From: RHKX01 sp046330285
GTDB lineage: Bacteria > Actinomycetota > Thermoleophilia > Solirubrobacterales > 70-9
Assembly: GCA_046330285.1 (NCBI GenBank)
Contig: JAXLSX010000011.1
Location: 53,174-117,173, forward strand
Length of the DNA stretch: 64,000 nt
Reading direction: 5' to 3'
The position numbers and the translations under genes were made by a program. Positions 1 through 8,101 of the stretch are shown in pieces; the first letter of the stretch is position 1, and every line of letters begins with the position of its first letter. Below the pieces are notes generated by a model. The model saw nothing but the letters and a program-made list of their open reading frames with translations, was not told the origin of the DNA and made no database searches.

Positions 1-1250
1 ATCCGCCCCGACTCGCCGCGGGGGAGCTCGTCGCCGTCGTCGCCGAGGATCTTCACCTCGGTGCCGTGCGGGGTCCGGCCGGCGGTGCCCGGGGCCTCGC
101 GCATGTCGGCGGGCGTCGCGATCGTCGCCCAGCCGACCTCGGTCGAGCCGTAGAAGTTGTAGAGGTTGTCCCCGAAGCTGTCCATCCAGCGGACCGCCAT
201 GTCGCCGGGCAGCGCCGAGCCGCTCGCAGCAGTGATCCGCAGGCTCGGGAGCTCGTAGCGGTCGAGGACCTCCTGGTCGAGCTCGAGGATCCGCTGCAGC
301 ATCACCGGCACCACCACGAGCGCGGCGGCCTCGTTGTCGGCGACCATCTTCAGCGTCGCCTCCGGATCGAATCGGCGCCGCAGAACGAACGTCGAGCCGA
401 GCGCGAGACCGAAGGCGAAGTTGAGGAAGCCCCACGAGTGGAACAGCGGCGCCGCGATCACGGTCTTCTGCTCGGCCCGGAGCGGGATCTTCGAGAGCAG
501 GATCGCCAGCGGCGCCAGCGAGTCGGGGGAGCCGCGCTGCGCGCCCTTCGGCGTGCCCGTCGTGCCCGAAGTGAGGATGACGAAGCGGCTGGGCTCCTCC
601 GGCGGGTCGATCGGCGCGTCGGAGTTGCGGGCGATCGCGTCCTCGGCGATCTGCCGGTCCCCGGAGTAGTCATCGTCGGCCCAGGAGACGATCCGGGTCA
701 GCTCCGGGTCCTCGCCCTCGGCGCCCTCGAGCAGGTTCTCGAACTCGGAGTCGTAGATGACGGCTTGGGGCTGCTCGCGCTCGATCACGCCGAGGAGCTG
801 GGGCCGCGCGAAGTCGGTGTTGAGGAGCAGGACCGAAGCGCCGAGCTTGGCGCTCGCGAAGATCGCGTCGGCGAAGCCGCGGTGGTTGCGGCACATGATC
901 GCCACCGAGTCCTCGCTGCTCACGCCGGCGCGGATCAGCGCCCGGGCGAGCGCGTTCGAGCGAGCGTCCAGCTCGCCGAAGGTGACCTCGCCGAGCTCGT
1001 CGATCAGGGCAACGTCATCGGGGCGCCGGGCGGCGGCGGAGACGATCCCCGCGGCCGGCGACGCGCCCCAGCGGCGCACCGCCTGGCCGACCGCGAGCAG
1101 CTCGCTCGGGCCCATCGGCCGGATGATCCCGGCGTCGGTCAGGACCTTGAGGTTGAACGGGAGGTCGGCGAGGCTGCCGAGCTGCCCCACCTTGACCTTC
1201 CGGACGGCCCCGCCGACCGAATCCGTGATGCTCTTGATCGCTCCTGCCAC
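1..1250 (-). CDS. Acyl-CoA synthetase (AMP-dependent ligase), 3' end cut by window edge
   Basis: About 416 residues are visible; the C-terminus lies beyond the left edge. The protein activates a fatty or other carboxylic acid with ATP to acyl-AMP and then acyl-CoA. The P-loop-like AMP-binding motif of the ANL family is present (ILTSGTTGTPKGAQRG, near residue 185), followed by the motif YNFYGSTEVGWATIA. A long N-terminal stretch (about 50 residues) before the ligase fold is common in actinobacterial FadD-like proteins. GTG at 1250 is the first start in frame and lies 10 nt after a TAGGCT box (1266-1261), which overlaps the end of ispF. The substrate cannot be read from the sequence. Confidence 0.9.
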   Translation of the reverse strand, partial: MAGAIKSITDSVGGAVRKVKVGQLGSLADLPFNLKVLTDAGIIRPMGPSELLAVGQAVRRWGASPAAGIVSAAARRPDDVALIDELGEVTFGELDARSNALARALIRAGVSSEDSVAIMCRNHRGFADAIFASAKLGASVLLLNTDFARPQLLGVIEREQPQAVIYDSEFENLLEGAEGEDPELTRIVSWADDDYSGDRQIAEDAIARNSDAPIDPPEEPSRFVILTSGTTGTPKGAQRGSPDSLAPLAILLSKIPLRAEQKTVIAAPLFHSWGFLNFAFGLALGSTFVLRRRFDPEATLKMVADNEAAALVVVPVMLQRILELDQEVLDRYELPSLRITAASGSALPGDMAVRWMDSFGDNLYNFYGSTEVGWATIATPADMREAPGTAGRTPHGTEVKILGDDGDELPRGESGR

Positions 1251-1260
1251 GACTAGCGCA

Positions 1261-1266
1261 AGCCTA
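1261..1266 (-). promoter_or_regulatory. -10 box TAGGCT for the acyl-CoA ligase
   Basis: TAGGCT read on the minus strand, 10 nt before the GTG at 1250, so the mRNA would have a leader of only a few bases. It overlaps the ispF stop codon. Confidence 0.4.
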
Positions 1267-1749
1267 TTGGGTATCGCCGGTGCCGGAGCCCGGGGCGGGA
1301 TCGAACGAGGCGACCGCGATCGCGGCGATCCCCTCCTCCCGGCCGATCGCGCCGAGGCCCTCGTTGGTCGTCGCCTTGACCGAGACCGGAGCGCCGACGG
1401 CCGCGCCGAGGCACGCCTCGATCGCGGCACGATGGGGGCCGATCGGCGGGCGCTCGCAGATCACGGTGGCGTCGACGTTGACGACCGCTCCCTCGAGCCC
1501 GCTGACGACGGTGCGAAGGAGCTCGATCGAGTCGGCGTCCTTCCAGCGCTCGTCGGTCGGCGGGAAGTGGGATCCGATGTCGCCCGCACCGGCGGCGCCG
1601 AGGACGGCGTCGGTGACCGCGTGCGCGAGGACGTCGGCGTCGGAGTGCCCGTCGAGGCCGCGATCGAACTCGATCTCGACGCCGCCGATGATCAGCGGGC
1701 GACCGGCGACCAGCCGGTGGCTGTCGTAGCCGATCCCGACCCGGCTCAT
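1264..1749 (-). CDS. ispF: 2-C-methyl-D-erythritol 2,4-cyclodiphosphate synthase
   Basis: 161 residues, full length for IspF. It forms the cyclic diphosphate in the non-mevalonate isoprenoid pathway, in the cytoplasm as a trimer. The N-terminus RVGIGYDSHRL carries the metal-binding Asp and His, and DGHSDADVLAHAVTDA carries the second His. The substrate-binding region FPPTDERWKDADS is also present. The ATG at 1749 overlaps the stop of the upstream PHP gene as ATGA, so the two are translationally coupled. ispD lies a little further upstream on the same strand, so two steps of the pathway are co-located. Confidence 0.95.
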   Translation of the reverse strand: MSRVGIGYDSHRLVAGRPLIIGGVEIEFDRGLDGHSDADVLAHAVTDAVLGAAGAGDIGSHFPPTDERWKDADSIELLRTVVSGLEGAVVNVDATVICERPPIGPHRAAIEACLGAAVGAPVSVKATTNEGLGAIGREEGIAAIAVASFDPAPGSGTGDTQ

Positions 1750-2573
1750 CCGATCGGCTCCAGGCTCCGCTCGCGGCCCGAGAAGACGCAGATCCGGTCG
1801 ATGCCGAGGCCGGTCATGAACCCGACCGCCTCGTCGTAGGCGTAACCGACCTGTTCGGGGACGTGCGCATCCGAAGACAGTGTGAAGGGCACGCCCGCCT
1901 CGACGCAGAGCCGGGCGAAGCCGGCGCTCGGATAGAGCTCGGCCACGGGCTTGCGCAGCCCGGCCGTCGAGACCTCGACCGCCACGCCGGCCGCCGCGAT
2001 CGCCTCCACCGCAGGCTCCCAGTAGACGCGGGGATCGCGCTCGGGGCCGGGCCTGCCGGCACCCCAGACCTTGACGAGATCGGGGTGCGCGAGGACGTCG
2101 AACAGCCCCGAGGCGGCCGCGGCCGCGAGCTGCTCGAAGTACCGCTCCCAGACGCGGTCGGGATCGTTGCCCTCGGCCTCCCAGACGTCCCACCGGTCCT
2201 GGTCGACGGCCGCTTCGCCGACGAAGTGGACCGAGCCGATCACGTAGTCGAAGGACCGTGCGGCGAGCAGGTCGGCGATCCGGTCCTCGGCGCCGGCGAC
2301 GTAGTCGGCTTCGATCCCGACCTTGAGGCCGGAGGAGGCGAGGAACTCGCAATAGGCGTCGAGGTCGTCGACGGCCTGCTCGACCCAGAACGGGTGGCGC
2401 CAGACGTCGAGGGCCTGCGCGAAGCGGTGGATGTGTTCGGAGATCCCGAGCTCAGCCACCCCGGCCGCATCCGCCGCCTCGCGATAGCGAGCGACGTTGG
2501 CGGCGGTGAAGTAGAGCTCGGGCGGCGTGCCGTCCTCGTCGGGCCGGAGGTGGACGTGGTAATCGGTCAGCAT
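1746..2573 (-). CDS. PHP-domain phosphatase, histidinol-phosphatase (HisK/HisJ) family
   Basis: 275 residues. PHP metal-site motifs are in order: DYHVHLRPD (near residue 4), GISEHIHRF (near 44), GSVHFV (near 114), LAHPDLVKVWG (near 163) and LSSDAHVPE (near 230). The family dephosphorylates histidinol phosphate in histidine synthesis, but no other his gene is nearby and the neighbours are isoprenoid genes, so the true substrate may be another phosphomonoester. The 4-bp overlap with ispF shows an operon. ATG at 2573 lies 12 nt after a TAGGGT box at 2591-2586. Confidence 0.8.
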   Translation of the reverse strand: MLTDYHVHLRPDEDGTPPELYFTAANVARYREAADAAGVAELGISEHIHRFAQALDVWRHPFWVEQAVDDLDAYCEFLASSGLKVGIEADYVAGAEDRIADLLAARSFDYVIGSVHFVGEAAVDQDRWDVWEAEGNDPDRVWERYFEQLAAAAASGLFDVLAHPDLVKVWGAGRPGPERDPRVYWEPAVEAIAAAGVAVEVSTAGLRKPVAELYPSAGFARLCVEAGVPFTLSSDAHVPEQVGYAYDEAVGFMTGLGIDRICVFSGRERSLEPIG

Positions 2574-2617
2574 CGCGGCCCGGCTACCCTAGACATCCGG
2601 ACTTCGGGAGCCGCACC

Positions 2618-2776
2618 ATCGCCACCCTGACCGACATCGCCATCGCCCTCGCCTCGTTCGCGGCCGCCGCGCTGATCGCCGCCGCGCTGGGAGCCGCCAA
2701 CGCCGGCACCGCGCTCGGCGTCGGCCAGGTCGTGTTCGCGTTCGTCGTCACCGGCCTGCTCCTGCTCCGCGACTGA
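2618..2776 (+). CDS. Small hydrophobic membrane protein with a possible AUC start
   Basis: An open frame of 52 codons divergent from the PHP gene. It codes for Ala/Leu-rich peptide with two likely membrane segments (LASFAAAALIAAALGAA and VVFAFVVTGLLLL). No ATG, GTG or TTG occurs in frame between the upstream stop and the hydrophobic region. ATC at 2618 follows GGGAG (2606-2610) by 7 nt; CTG at 2627 is the other choice. TACCCT at 2585-2590 would be its -10. It may be a real short membrane protein, but length and composition alone are weak evidence. Confidence 0.35.
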   Translation: MATLTDIAIALASFAAAALIAAALGAANAGTALGVGQVVFAFVVTGLLLLRD

Positions 2777-2780
2777 CGAA

Positions 2781-3488
2781 TCAGGCCGGGCCTGCCGCCA
2801 CGAGCGCCTCGGCGGCGGCGAGATCGGCGCCGGTCGTGACCTTGAAGTTCGCCGAGCCGGTCTCCTCGAGCAGGACCCGGCCGCCTGCCAGCTCGATCAG
2901 GGACGCTTCGTCGGTCGCGGCGGCGAGCCGGTCCTCGTCAGCCGCCCGCCGTTGCGCGGCTCGGAGGGCCTCGAGACGGAAGGCCTGCGGGGTCTGAGCC
3001 GCCCAGAGAAGCTCGCGATCCAGCGTCTCGGCGATGACGTCGGCATCGGCACCGCCCGCCCCGCGTGCAGCGCGGGCGCGCTTGACCGTGTCGGTCAGCG
3101 GTGCCGCCGCGATGGCGGCATCGGCCTCGGGATCGGCCGCGAGGCGACCGACGACGCGGTCCACGAGGCCCGGCGTGATCAGCGGCCGGGCGGCGTCGTG
3201 GATGGCCACGAGGTCGCCGCGGACGTGGTCGAGGGCGAGCTCGATCGAGGCCGCTCTCGTCGCGCCGCCCGGGGTGACGACTACCGCGGCCTTCGGAGCG
3301 GCGAGCTCGGCGGCCAGCTCGGCTTCACGCTCGTAGCCGGCCGGAGCGGCGATCACGATCCCCCCGATCGAACGGGCGGCGTCGAGCGCGGCCAGCGACC
3401 ACTCGATCAGCGCCCTCCCCCCGAGGTCGACGAAGGCCTTGGGGCCGCCGGCCCCGAGCCTCTGCCCGGAGCCGGCGGCCGCCACCAC
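2781..3488 (-). CDS. ispD: 2-C-methyl-D-erythritol 4-phosphate cytidylyltransferase
   Basis: 235 residues. IspD joins CTP to methylerythritol phosphate. The nucleotide-binding start VVAAAGSGQRLG is present and the later motifs VAIHDAARPLITP and WAAQTPQAFR are typical. The frame begins directly at the beta strand, a few residues shorter than most IspD proteins; GTG at 3488 follows GGAG by 11 nt. It begins 20 nt after the carD stop on the same strand, an arrangement found in many actinobacteria. Confidence 0.93.
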   Translation of the reverse strand: MVAAAGSGQRLGAGGPKAFVDLGGRALIEWSLAALDAARSIGGIVIAAPAGYEREAELAAELAAPKAAVVVTPGGATRAASIELALDHVRGDLVAIHDAARPLITPGLVDRVVGRLAADPEADAAIAAAPLTDTVKRARAARGAGGADADVIAETLDRELLWAAQTPQAFRLEALRAAQRRAADEDRLAAATDEASLIELAGGRVLLEETGSANFKVTTGADLAAAEALVAAGPA

Positions 3489-3508
3489 GGCCGTTGCGCG
3501 GGCTCCGC

Positions 3509-4090
3509 TCAGGCGGGAGCACCCGCTTCGGCGACCGTTTCGCCGAAGCGCTCGGTGAGCAGACCGTCGAGGTACTCCTCGGCGCCCTCCTCATCCTTGT
3601 CCAGCGCGTACATGAACTCCGAGGCGAGGATCTTCTTCGCCCGCGTGTACATCTGCTTCTCGCCGGTGGAGAGGCCCTTCTCGATCTCGCGGATCGCGAG
3701 GTTGCGGACCACCTCGGCGAGCTCGAAGACGTCGCCGGTCTTGATCTTCTCGCGGTTGTGCTTGAAACGCCGGTTCCAGTTCTTCGGCATCTCGGACACG
3801 TCGTCGGTGAGGACGGCGGTGACCTTCTTCACGTCCTCCGGGCCGATCACGCGCCGCAAGCCCGCCACGCCGGCGTTCTCGCAGGGCACCTGAACGGTCA
3901 TGTCGTTGTGGAGGATCTTGATCGTCAAGTACTCGCGCTTCTCGCCGAGGAGATCCTTGCTCTCCTTGCGAAGCACGACACCGGCCCCGTGGTGCGGATA
4001 GACGACGTTGTCGCCGACCTCGAAGTCCTCGCACTGCAGCATCTCGATGTCGAGATCGGTGTCAATCGTTTCCTCAACTACCTCAGGAAT
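3509..4090 (-). CDS. carD: CarD-family RNA polymerase-binding regulator, apparent AUU start
   Basis: CarD binds the beta subunit of RNA polymerase and stabilises open complexes, chiefly at rRNA promoters. The N-terminal Tudor-like domain starts FEVGDNVVYPHHGAGVV and the C-terminal helical DNA-binding domain ends near residue 180. The first ATG (4042) gives 177 residues but has no ribosome binding site. Sixteen codons upstream, ATT at 4090 sits 6 nt after a perfect AGGAGG and gives a sensible N-terminus (MPEVVEETIDTDLDIEM). No ATG, GTG or TTG lies in that extension. AUU starts are rare and known from infC, so this is worth proof. The disA stop is 46 nt upstream. Confidence 0.92.
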   Translation of the reverse strand: MPEVVEETIDTDLDIEMLQCEDFEVGDNVVYPHHGAGVVLRKESKDLLGEKREYLTIKILHNDMTVQVPCENAGVAGLRRVIGPEDVKKVTAVLTDDVSEMPKNWNRRFKHNREKIKTGDVFELAEVVRNLAIREIEKGLSTGEKQMYTRAKKILASEFMYALDKDEEGAEEYLDGLLTERFGETVAEAGAPA

Positions 4091-4136
4091 CGTCTTCCTC
4101 CTCTTGTCGCGGCGGCCCGGTGAGCGGGGCGCCTGT

Positions 4137-5249
4137 TCATGTCAGTGGGTATCGCTCGAAGACTTCGGACTCGCGCACGCGGTCGAGCCCTTCCCGGATG
4201 TCGGCGGCGCGGTCTTCACCGACGCCGTCGATCGCGGCGAGCTGCTCGTCGCTTGCCGCGAGGATCTCCTCGAGGCTTCCGAAGTGCTTGATGACCTTCT
4301 CGCCGATCAGCCGCGGCAGGCGCGTGATCCGGCTCAACGCCCGGTAGCCGCGGGCGGAGACCTGGAGGTCGTGGGGGTTGACCTTGCGGTCGAAGCCGAG
4401 GAGCTCGGCGAGGCGGCCGAGATCGAGCAGCTCCTGGTGACTCAGCTTCGAGAGCTCGGCGAGCGTCGAGTCGAGCATCGCCTCGCTGTCGTCGACCGCG
4501 TAGTCGCGGATCAGCGCGACCCGGTCGGAGAGGACGCCGACCGACGTCTCCTCGAGCTGCATCTCGATCATCCGGCCCTCGGCGCCGAGCTCGATGATGT
4601 AGCGCTCGACCTCGTTCGAGGTCCGGAGCAGGAGCTCGGCCCGCTGGAGGACGGTGAGCACGTCGTGAAGCGTGGCGGCGCCGGCCATCTCCACGGTCGT
4701 AAGGCGGGCCGTCACCCGGTCGAGCCGCAGCCGGTACTTCTCCATCGTCGCCAGGCCCTGGTTGGCCTTGCTGAGCACGGTCGGGATGTCCTGAAGGATG
4801 TACTTGATGCCGCCGAGGTAGATCGAGACGACGTCGCGGCGGGCGGAGATCGCGATCACGAGCGCATTCGTCTGCTTCGAGACGCGCTCGGCGGTGCGGT
4901 GCCGGGTCCCGGTCTCGGAGGAGTGGATCGTCGGATCCGGCATCAGCTGGACGTTCGCCCAGGAGATCTTCCGGGCCTCCGGATCGAGGACGATCGCCCC
5001 GTCCATCTTCGCCACCTGGTAGATCAACCCCGGCGTGTAGTCGACGTCGAGCTTGAGGCCGCCGCTGAACAGGAAGGAGATCTCCTCGGGCTCGCCGATG
5101 ACGATCAGAGCGCCGGTCGAGGCGTGAATGACGTTGTCGATGCCCTCGCGGAGCGTCGTGCCGGGCGCGACCATGTCGAGCGCCCTCAGGAGCCTCGGAT
5201 CCTCGTGCACCAACCCCGCGTTCGTATCGTCCCAGGAAGCCAGCGCCAT
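4137..5249 (-). CDS. disA: Diadenylate cyclase / DNA integrity scanning protein DisA
   Basis: 370 residues, normal length. DisA makes c-di-AMP from two ATP and scans DNA for branched structures as an octamer. The DAC catalytic motifs are present: MDGAIVLD (DGA) and GTRHRTAERVSKQT (RHR). A central helical linker (about 150-290) leads to a C-terminal helix-hairpin-helix (SLEEILAASDEQLAAIDGVG). The start is ATG 5249, directly after an in-frame TTG; no clear ribosome binding site is visible. radA lies upstream and carD downstream on the same strand, the conserved order in Gram-positive bacteria. Confidence 0.95.
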   Translation of the reverse strand: MALASWDDTNAGLVHEDPRLLRALDMVAPGTTLREGIDNVIHASTGALIVIGEPEEISFLFSGGLKLDVDYTPGLIYQVAKMDGAIVLDPEARKISWANVQLMPDPTIHSSETGTRHRTAERVSKQTNALVIAISARRDVVSIYLGGIKYILQDIPTVLSKANQGLATMEKYRLRLDRVTARLTTVEMAGAATLHDVLTVLQRAELLLRTSNEVERYIIELGAEGRMIEMQLEETSVGVLSDRVALIRDYAVDDSEAMLDSTLAELSKLSHQELLDLGRLAELLGFDRKVNPHDLQVSARGYRALSRITRLPRLIGEKVIKHFGSLEEILAASDEQLAAIDGVGEDRAADIREGLDRVRESEVFERYPLT

Positions 5250-5379
5250 CAAGAGGACGAATGATGGCAGAAGCGCATAAAGAGCCGATTTCCGGCCATT
5301 CCGAGTTGAAAGATCGGATTCCCGTTTGTCAAGCGGCGACCGTCACCGGCCACCGTTCGGTTGCCGCGCCGGAGGCGGT

Positions 5380-6774
5380 CTAGGCGGCCTCGCGGAGGGC
5401 GGTTCCGAACCGCTTGCGCGCCACCCCGAGGGCGGCCCTCAGCGTCGCCGCCGGCTCGAGTCCGGCGGGGGCCTCGCGGATCTGCGGTCCGAGGACCGGT
5501 GAGAGACCGAACTTCAGCGCCTCGGCGACCCGGCGCTCGGCGTGGGCGACGTAGCGGAGCTCGCCGGTCAGACCGACCTCGCCAAAGCAGGCGAGCGGCC
5601 TGCCCTCGGGGTCGCTGAGCGGCTCGCCGCGATGGGCCGACGCGATCGCGAGGGCGATCGCGAGGTCGGCCCCCGGCTCGTCGACGCGGACGCCGCCCGC
5701 GACGTTGACGAAGACGTCGGCGTTGCCGACCCCGACGCCGCCGTGGCGGGAGAGGACGGCGAGGATCATCGCCAGGCGGTTGCGATCGATGCCGTTGGCG
5801 ACCCGGCGCGGCGGGACGACCTCGGTCGGCGCGACCAGTGCCTGGACCTCGACCAGCAACGGCCGCGTCCCCTCCATCGCGCAGAGCACGACCGAACCCG
5901 AGGCGGCGGTGGCCTCGCCGACGAACCGGGCCGAGGGGTCCTCGACCTCGACGAGTCCGGCCTCGCGCATCTCGAAGACGCCGAGCTCGCTGGTCGCGCC
6001 GAAGCGGTTCTTGAGCGCGCGCAGGGTCCGGTAGGAGCGCTCGCGCTCGCCCTCGAAGAGCAGGACGCAATCGACTAGATGCTCGAGGACCCGTGGCCCA
6101 GCGACGGCGCCCTCCTTGGTCACGTGACCGACGAGGATCAGCGCGGTGCCGTTGCGCTTGCCGACCTCCATCAGAGCGTTCGCGGCCTCGCGGACCTGGG
6201 CGACCGAGCCGGGCGCGCTCGAGAGCTCCGCCGAGTGCAGGGTCTGGACCGAATCGACGACGCACGCGTCGGGACGCTCGGACTCGATCGCCGCGACGAC
6301 CGCCCCGAGATCGGTCTCGGCGAGCGCGGGGACGTCGAGGGCGCTCTCGCCGAGCCGTTCGGCGCGCATCTTCACCTGCGCGGCCGACTCCTCCCCCGTC
6401 ACGTAGAGGACGTCGCGACCGGCGGCCGCGAGGTTTCCGAGCGCCATCGCCGTGATCGTGCTCTTGCCGATGCCGGGCGAGCCGCCGAGCAGGACGAGCG
6501 ATCCGGGCACCAGGCCGCCACCGAGGACGCGGTCGAGCTCGCCGATGCCGGTCCCGAGGCGCTCCTCGGCCGGAGCCTCGACCTCCCGCAGCGGGATCGA
6601 GCGCGGCGCCGCGGCGGCGCGGCGCGGCGAGCGGCCGGCGCCCGCCGCCGTGGTCGCGGTCACGACCACCTCCTCGAGCGTGTTCCACTCCGAGCAGCCC
6701 GGGCACTGCCCGGACCAGGCCAGCGACTCGTGCCCGCAATCGCGGCAGACGTAGCGGCTGCGCTGCTTGGCCAT
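5380..6774 (-). CDS. radA: DNA repair protein RadA (Sms)
   Basis: 464 residues. RadA is a RecA-like ATPase that drives branch migration in recombinational repair. A four-cysteine zinc finger opens the protein (Cys10, Cys13, Cys24, Cys27), then Walker A GGSPGIGKST near residue 95, the RadA-specific KNRFG motif near 240, and a C-terminal Lon-like domain. ATG 6774 follows AGGA by 9 nt and is preferred to an in-frame TTG 18 nt upstream. disA follows 130 bp downstream on the same strand. Confidence 0.95.
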   Translation of the reverse strand: MAKQRSRYVCRDCGHESLAWSGQCPGCSEWNTLEEVVVTATTAAGAGRSPRRAAAAPRSIPLREVEAPAEERLGTGIGELDRVLGGGLVPGSLVLLGGSPGIGKSTITAMALGNLAAAGRDVLYVTGEESAAQVKMRAERLGESALDVPALAETDLGAVVAAIESERPDACVVDSVQTLHSAELSSAPGSVAQVREAANALMEVGKRNGTALILVGHVTKEGAVAGPRVLEHLVDCVLLFEGERERSYRTLRALKNRFGATSELGVFEMREAGLVEVEDPSARFVGEATAASGSVVLCAMEGTRPLLVEVQALVAPTEVVPPRRVANGIDRNRLAMILAVLSRHGGVGVGNADVFVNVAGGVRVDEPGADLAIALAIASAHRGEPLSDPEGRPLACFGEVGLTGELRYVAHAERRVAEALKFGLSPVLGPQIREAPAGLEPAATLRAALGVARKRFGTALREAA

Positions 6775-6835
6775 CACCGACGATCCTGCCAAGCCCGGGG
6801 GACGGCACCGCGCCCCGCACGAGCGGAAGGCGTCG

Positions 6836-7507
6836 CTAAGGGTCCGCTCGCCGCGCCGTTAGCGCGAGGGCGATCAGCCAAGCCCCGAGGACGACCTGCG
6901 CCGCGCGATGGAAGATGCCCTTCGCGGAGGCGAGATCGTCGACCAGGTACTGCGCTCCCATCAGGACGTTGCAGGCCGTCCAGGCCACGCCGGCGGCCAC
7001 GGTCCACGCGCCGATCCGTCGCATCCGTGCGGCACCGTCACGGAGGAAGCCGGCCGCGAAGAGCCCGAAGGTGACGATCGTGATCCCGATCGAGAGGAAC
7101 GTCTCGCCGCCGTGGATCAGGTCGACGATGTCGTAGCGCAGCTTGCACGGCTCGGCGAGGTTCTCACCGCAGCTCAGCGGGAAGGCGCCGTCGACGATCG
7201 TGCAGACGCCGACCGCGACGAGACCCCAGCAGCCCCACCGGAGCTCGCGCGAGCGTCCGGCGAGAAACGGCAGGAGCAGGAGCGCGAAGGCGACGAGGAC
7301 GACTCCCGACGCGGCCTCGAGCAGGTCGAACAGCAGCCCGGTGTCCTCGGTCCTCGCGCCGAGATCGCTGATCCACGAACCGGCGGGGTCGGTGCGGTCT
7401 GCGAGCAGCGTCTCCAGCGCCCAGTAGTTGGCCGTGAGCCCGGCGAGGACCCCTGCCGCAACGAGCGCGCGCGGCCTCTCGGGTCGATGCGGGCGACGCT
7501 CGTCCAT
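6836..7507 (-). CDS. DUF998-family membrane protein
   Basis: 223 residues with about six hydrophobic segments, including ALVAAGVLAGLTANYWAL, SGVVLVAFALLLLPFLAG, WGCWGLVAVGVCTIVDGAF and IGITIVTFGLFAAGFL. The pattern, and the conserved WISDLGA after the first segment, match DUF998 proteins, whose function is unknown. ATG 7507 lies 8 nt after TAGGGT (7521-7516), a leaderless arrangement. It follows radA's start divergently in sense only; both are on the minus strand but separate promoters are likely. Confidence 0.75.
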   Translation of the reverse strand: MDERRPHRPERPRALVAAGVLAGLTANYWALETLLADRTDPAGSWISDLGARTEDTGLLFDLLEAASGVVLVAFALLLLPFLAGRSRELRWGCWGLVAVGVCTIVDGAFPLSCGENLAEPCKLRYDIVDLIHGGETFLSIGITIVTFGLFAAGFLRDGAARMRRIGAWTVAAGVAWTACNVLMGAQYLVDDLASAKGIFHRAAQVVLGAWLIALALTARRADP

Positions 7508-7515
7508 CTCGCACC

Positions 7516-7521
7516 ACCCTA
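7516..7521 (-). promoter_or_regulatory. -10 box TAGGGT for the DUF998 gene
   Basis: TAGGGT on the minus strand, 8 nt before ATG 7507. The RNA would start at or within a base or two of the start codon. Confidence 0.5.
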
Positions 7522-7647
7522 CGCGGGGCCCGGCGCGTAACACGATCTTCTCCACCGCGAAACCCGCGCTTCACATGCCGGTGACCGATTTGACACATAT
7601 TTGCTCGCGTCACCGTCCACCTGGGGGCCGTCCAAGGGAGGCCGGAC

Positions 7648-8058
7648 ATTTCCGAAGCCATCACGATCGCCAACCTGGAGATCCGCCCGAAGGAGTTCGA
7701 CGTCCTCGTCGAGGGCCGGCGCGCCGGGCTCACTGTCCGCGAGTACAGGCTGCTGACCGCACTCGCGTCGAACCCCGACACGGTCATGCAGCGCCCCGAC
7801 ATCTACGAGATCGTCTGGGGTGGCGCCATGCGCTATCGCGACCGCTCGGTCGACGTCGTCGTCCGCAAGGTGCGGAGCAAGCTCGAGATCTGGGCGCCCG
7901 ACTGGCGGTACATCCACACGCACTTCGCCGTCGGCTACCGGTTCCACCCCGAGCGCCCCGCCCCAGCGGGCACCGGCACGGGCACAACTGCGGTGCCCGA
8001 CCGCCGCGATGCGCCGTGGCCGCCGCCGGCCGGCCTGGCGGAGCTGCGCACCGACTGA
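7648..8058 (+). CDS. Stand-alone OmpR/PhoB-type winged-helix protein, apparent AUU start
   Basis: 136 residues holding only the winged-helix DNA-binding domain of response regulators (LTVREYRLLTALASNP, then VDVVVRKVRSKLE and the wing VGYRFHPE). There is no receiver domain, so it is probably not controlled by phosphorylation. No ATG, GTG or TTG is in frame between the stop at 7591 and residue 46 of the domain. ATT at 7648 lies exactly 6 nt after AAGGGAGG (7634-7641), the best ribosome binding site in this part of the window. TTGACA at 7590-7595 may be its -35. Alternative: a GTG/ATG lost by sequence error. Confidence 0.75.
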   Translation: MSEAITIANLEIRPKEFDVLVEGRRAGLTVREYRLLTALASNPDTVMQRPDIYEIVWGGAMRYRDRSVDVVVRKVRSKLEIWAPDWRYIHTHFAVGYRFHPERPAPAGTGTGTTAVPDRRDAPWPPPAGLAELRTD

Positions 8059-8064
8059 CCGAGC

Positions 8065-8087
8065 GGCGGCGCCGAGCCGGCGCCGCC
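8065..8087. terminator. Bidirectional hairpin terminator between winged-helix gene and clpC
   Basis: A perfect 9-bp stem GGCGGCGCC / GGCGCCGCC with a 5-nt loop GAGCC, between two convergent stop codons. There is no U tract. Confidence 0.6.
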
Positions 8088-8101
8088 CGCGACCTCGAGT
8101 C

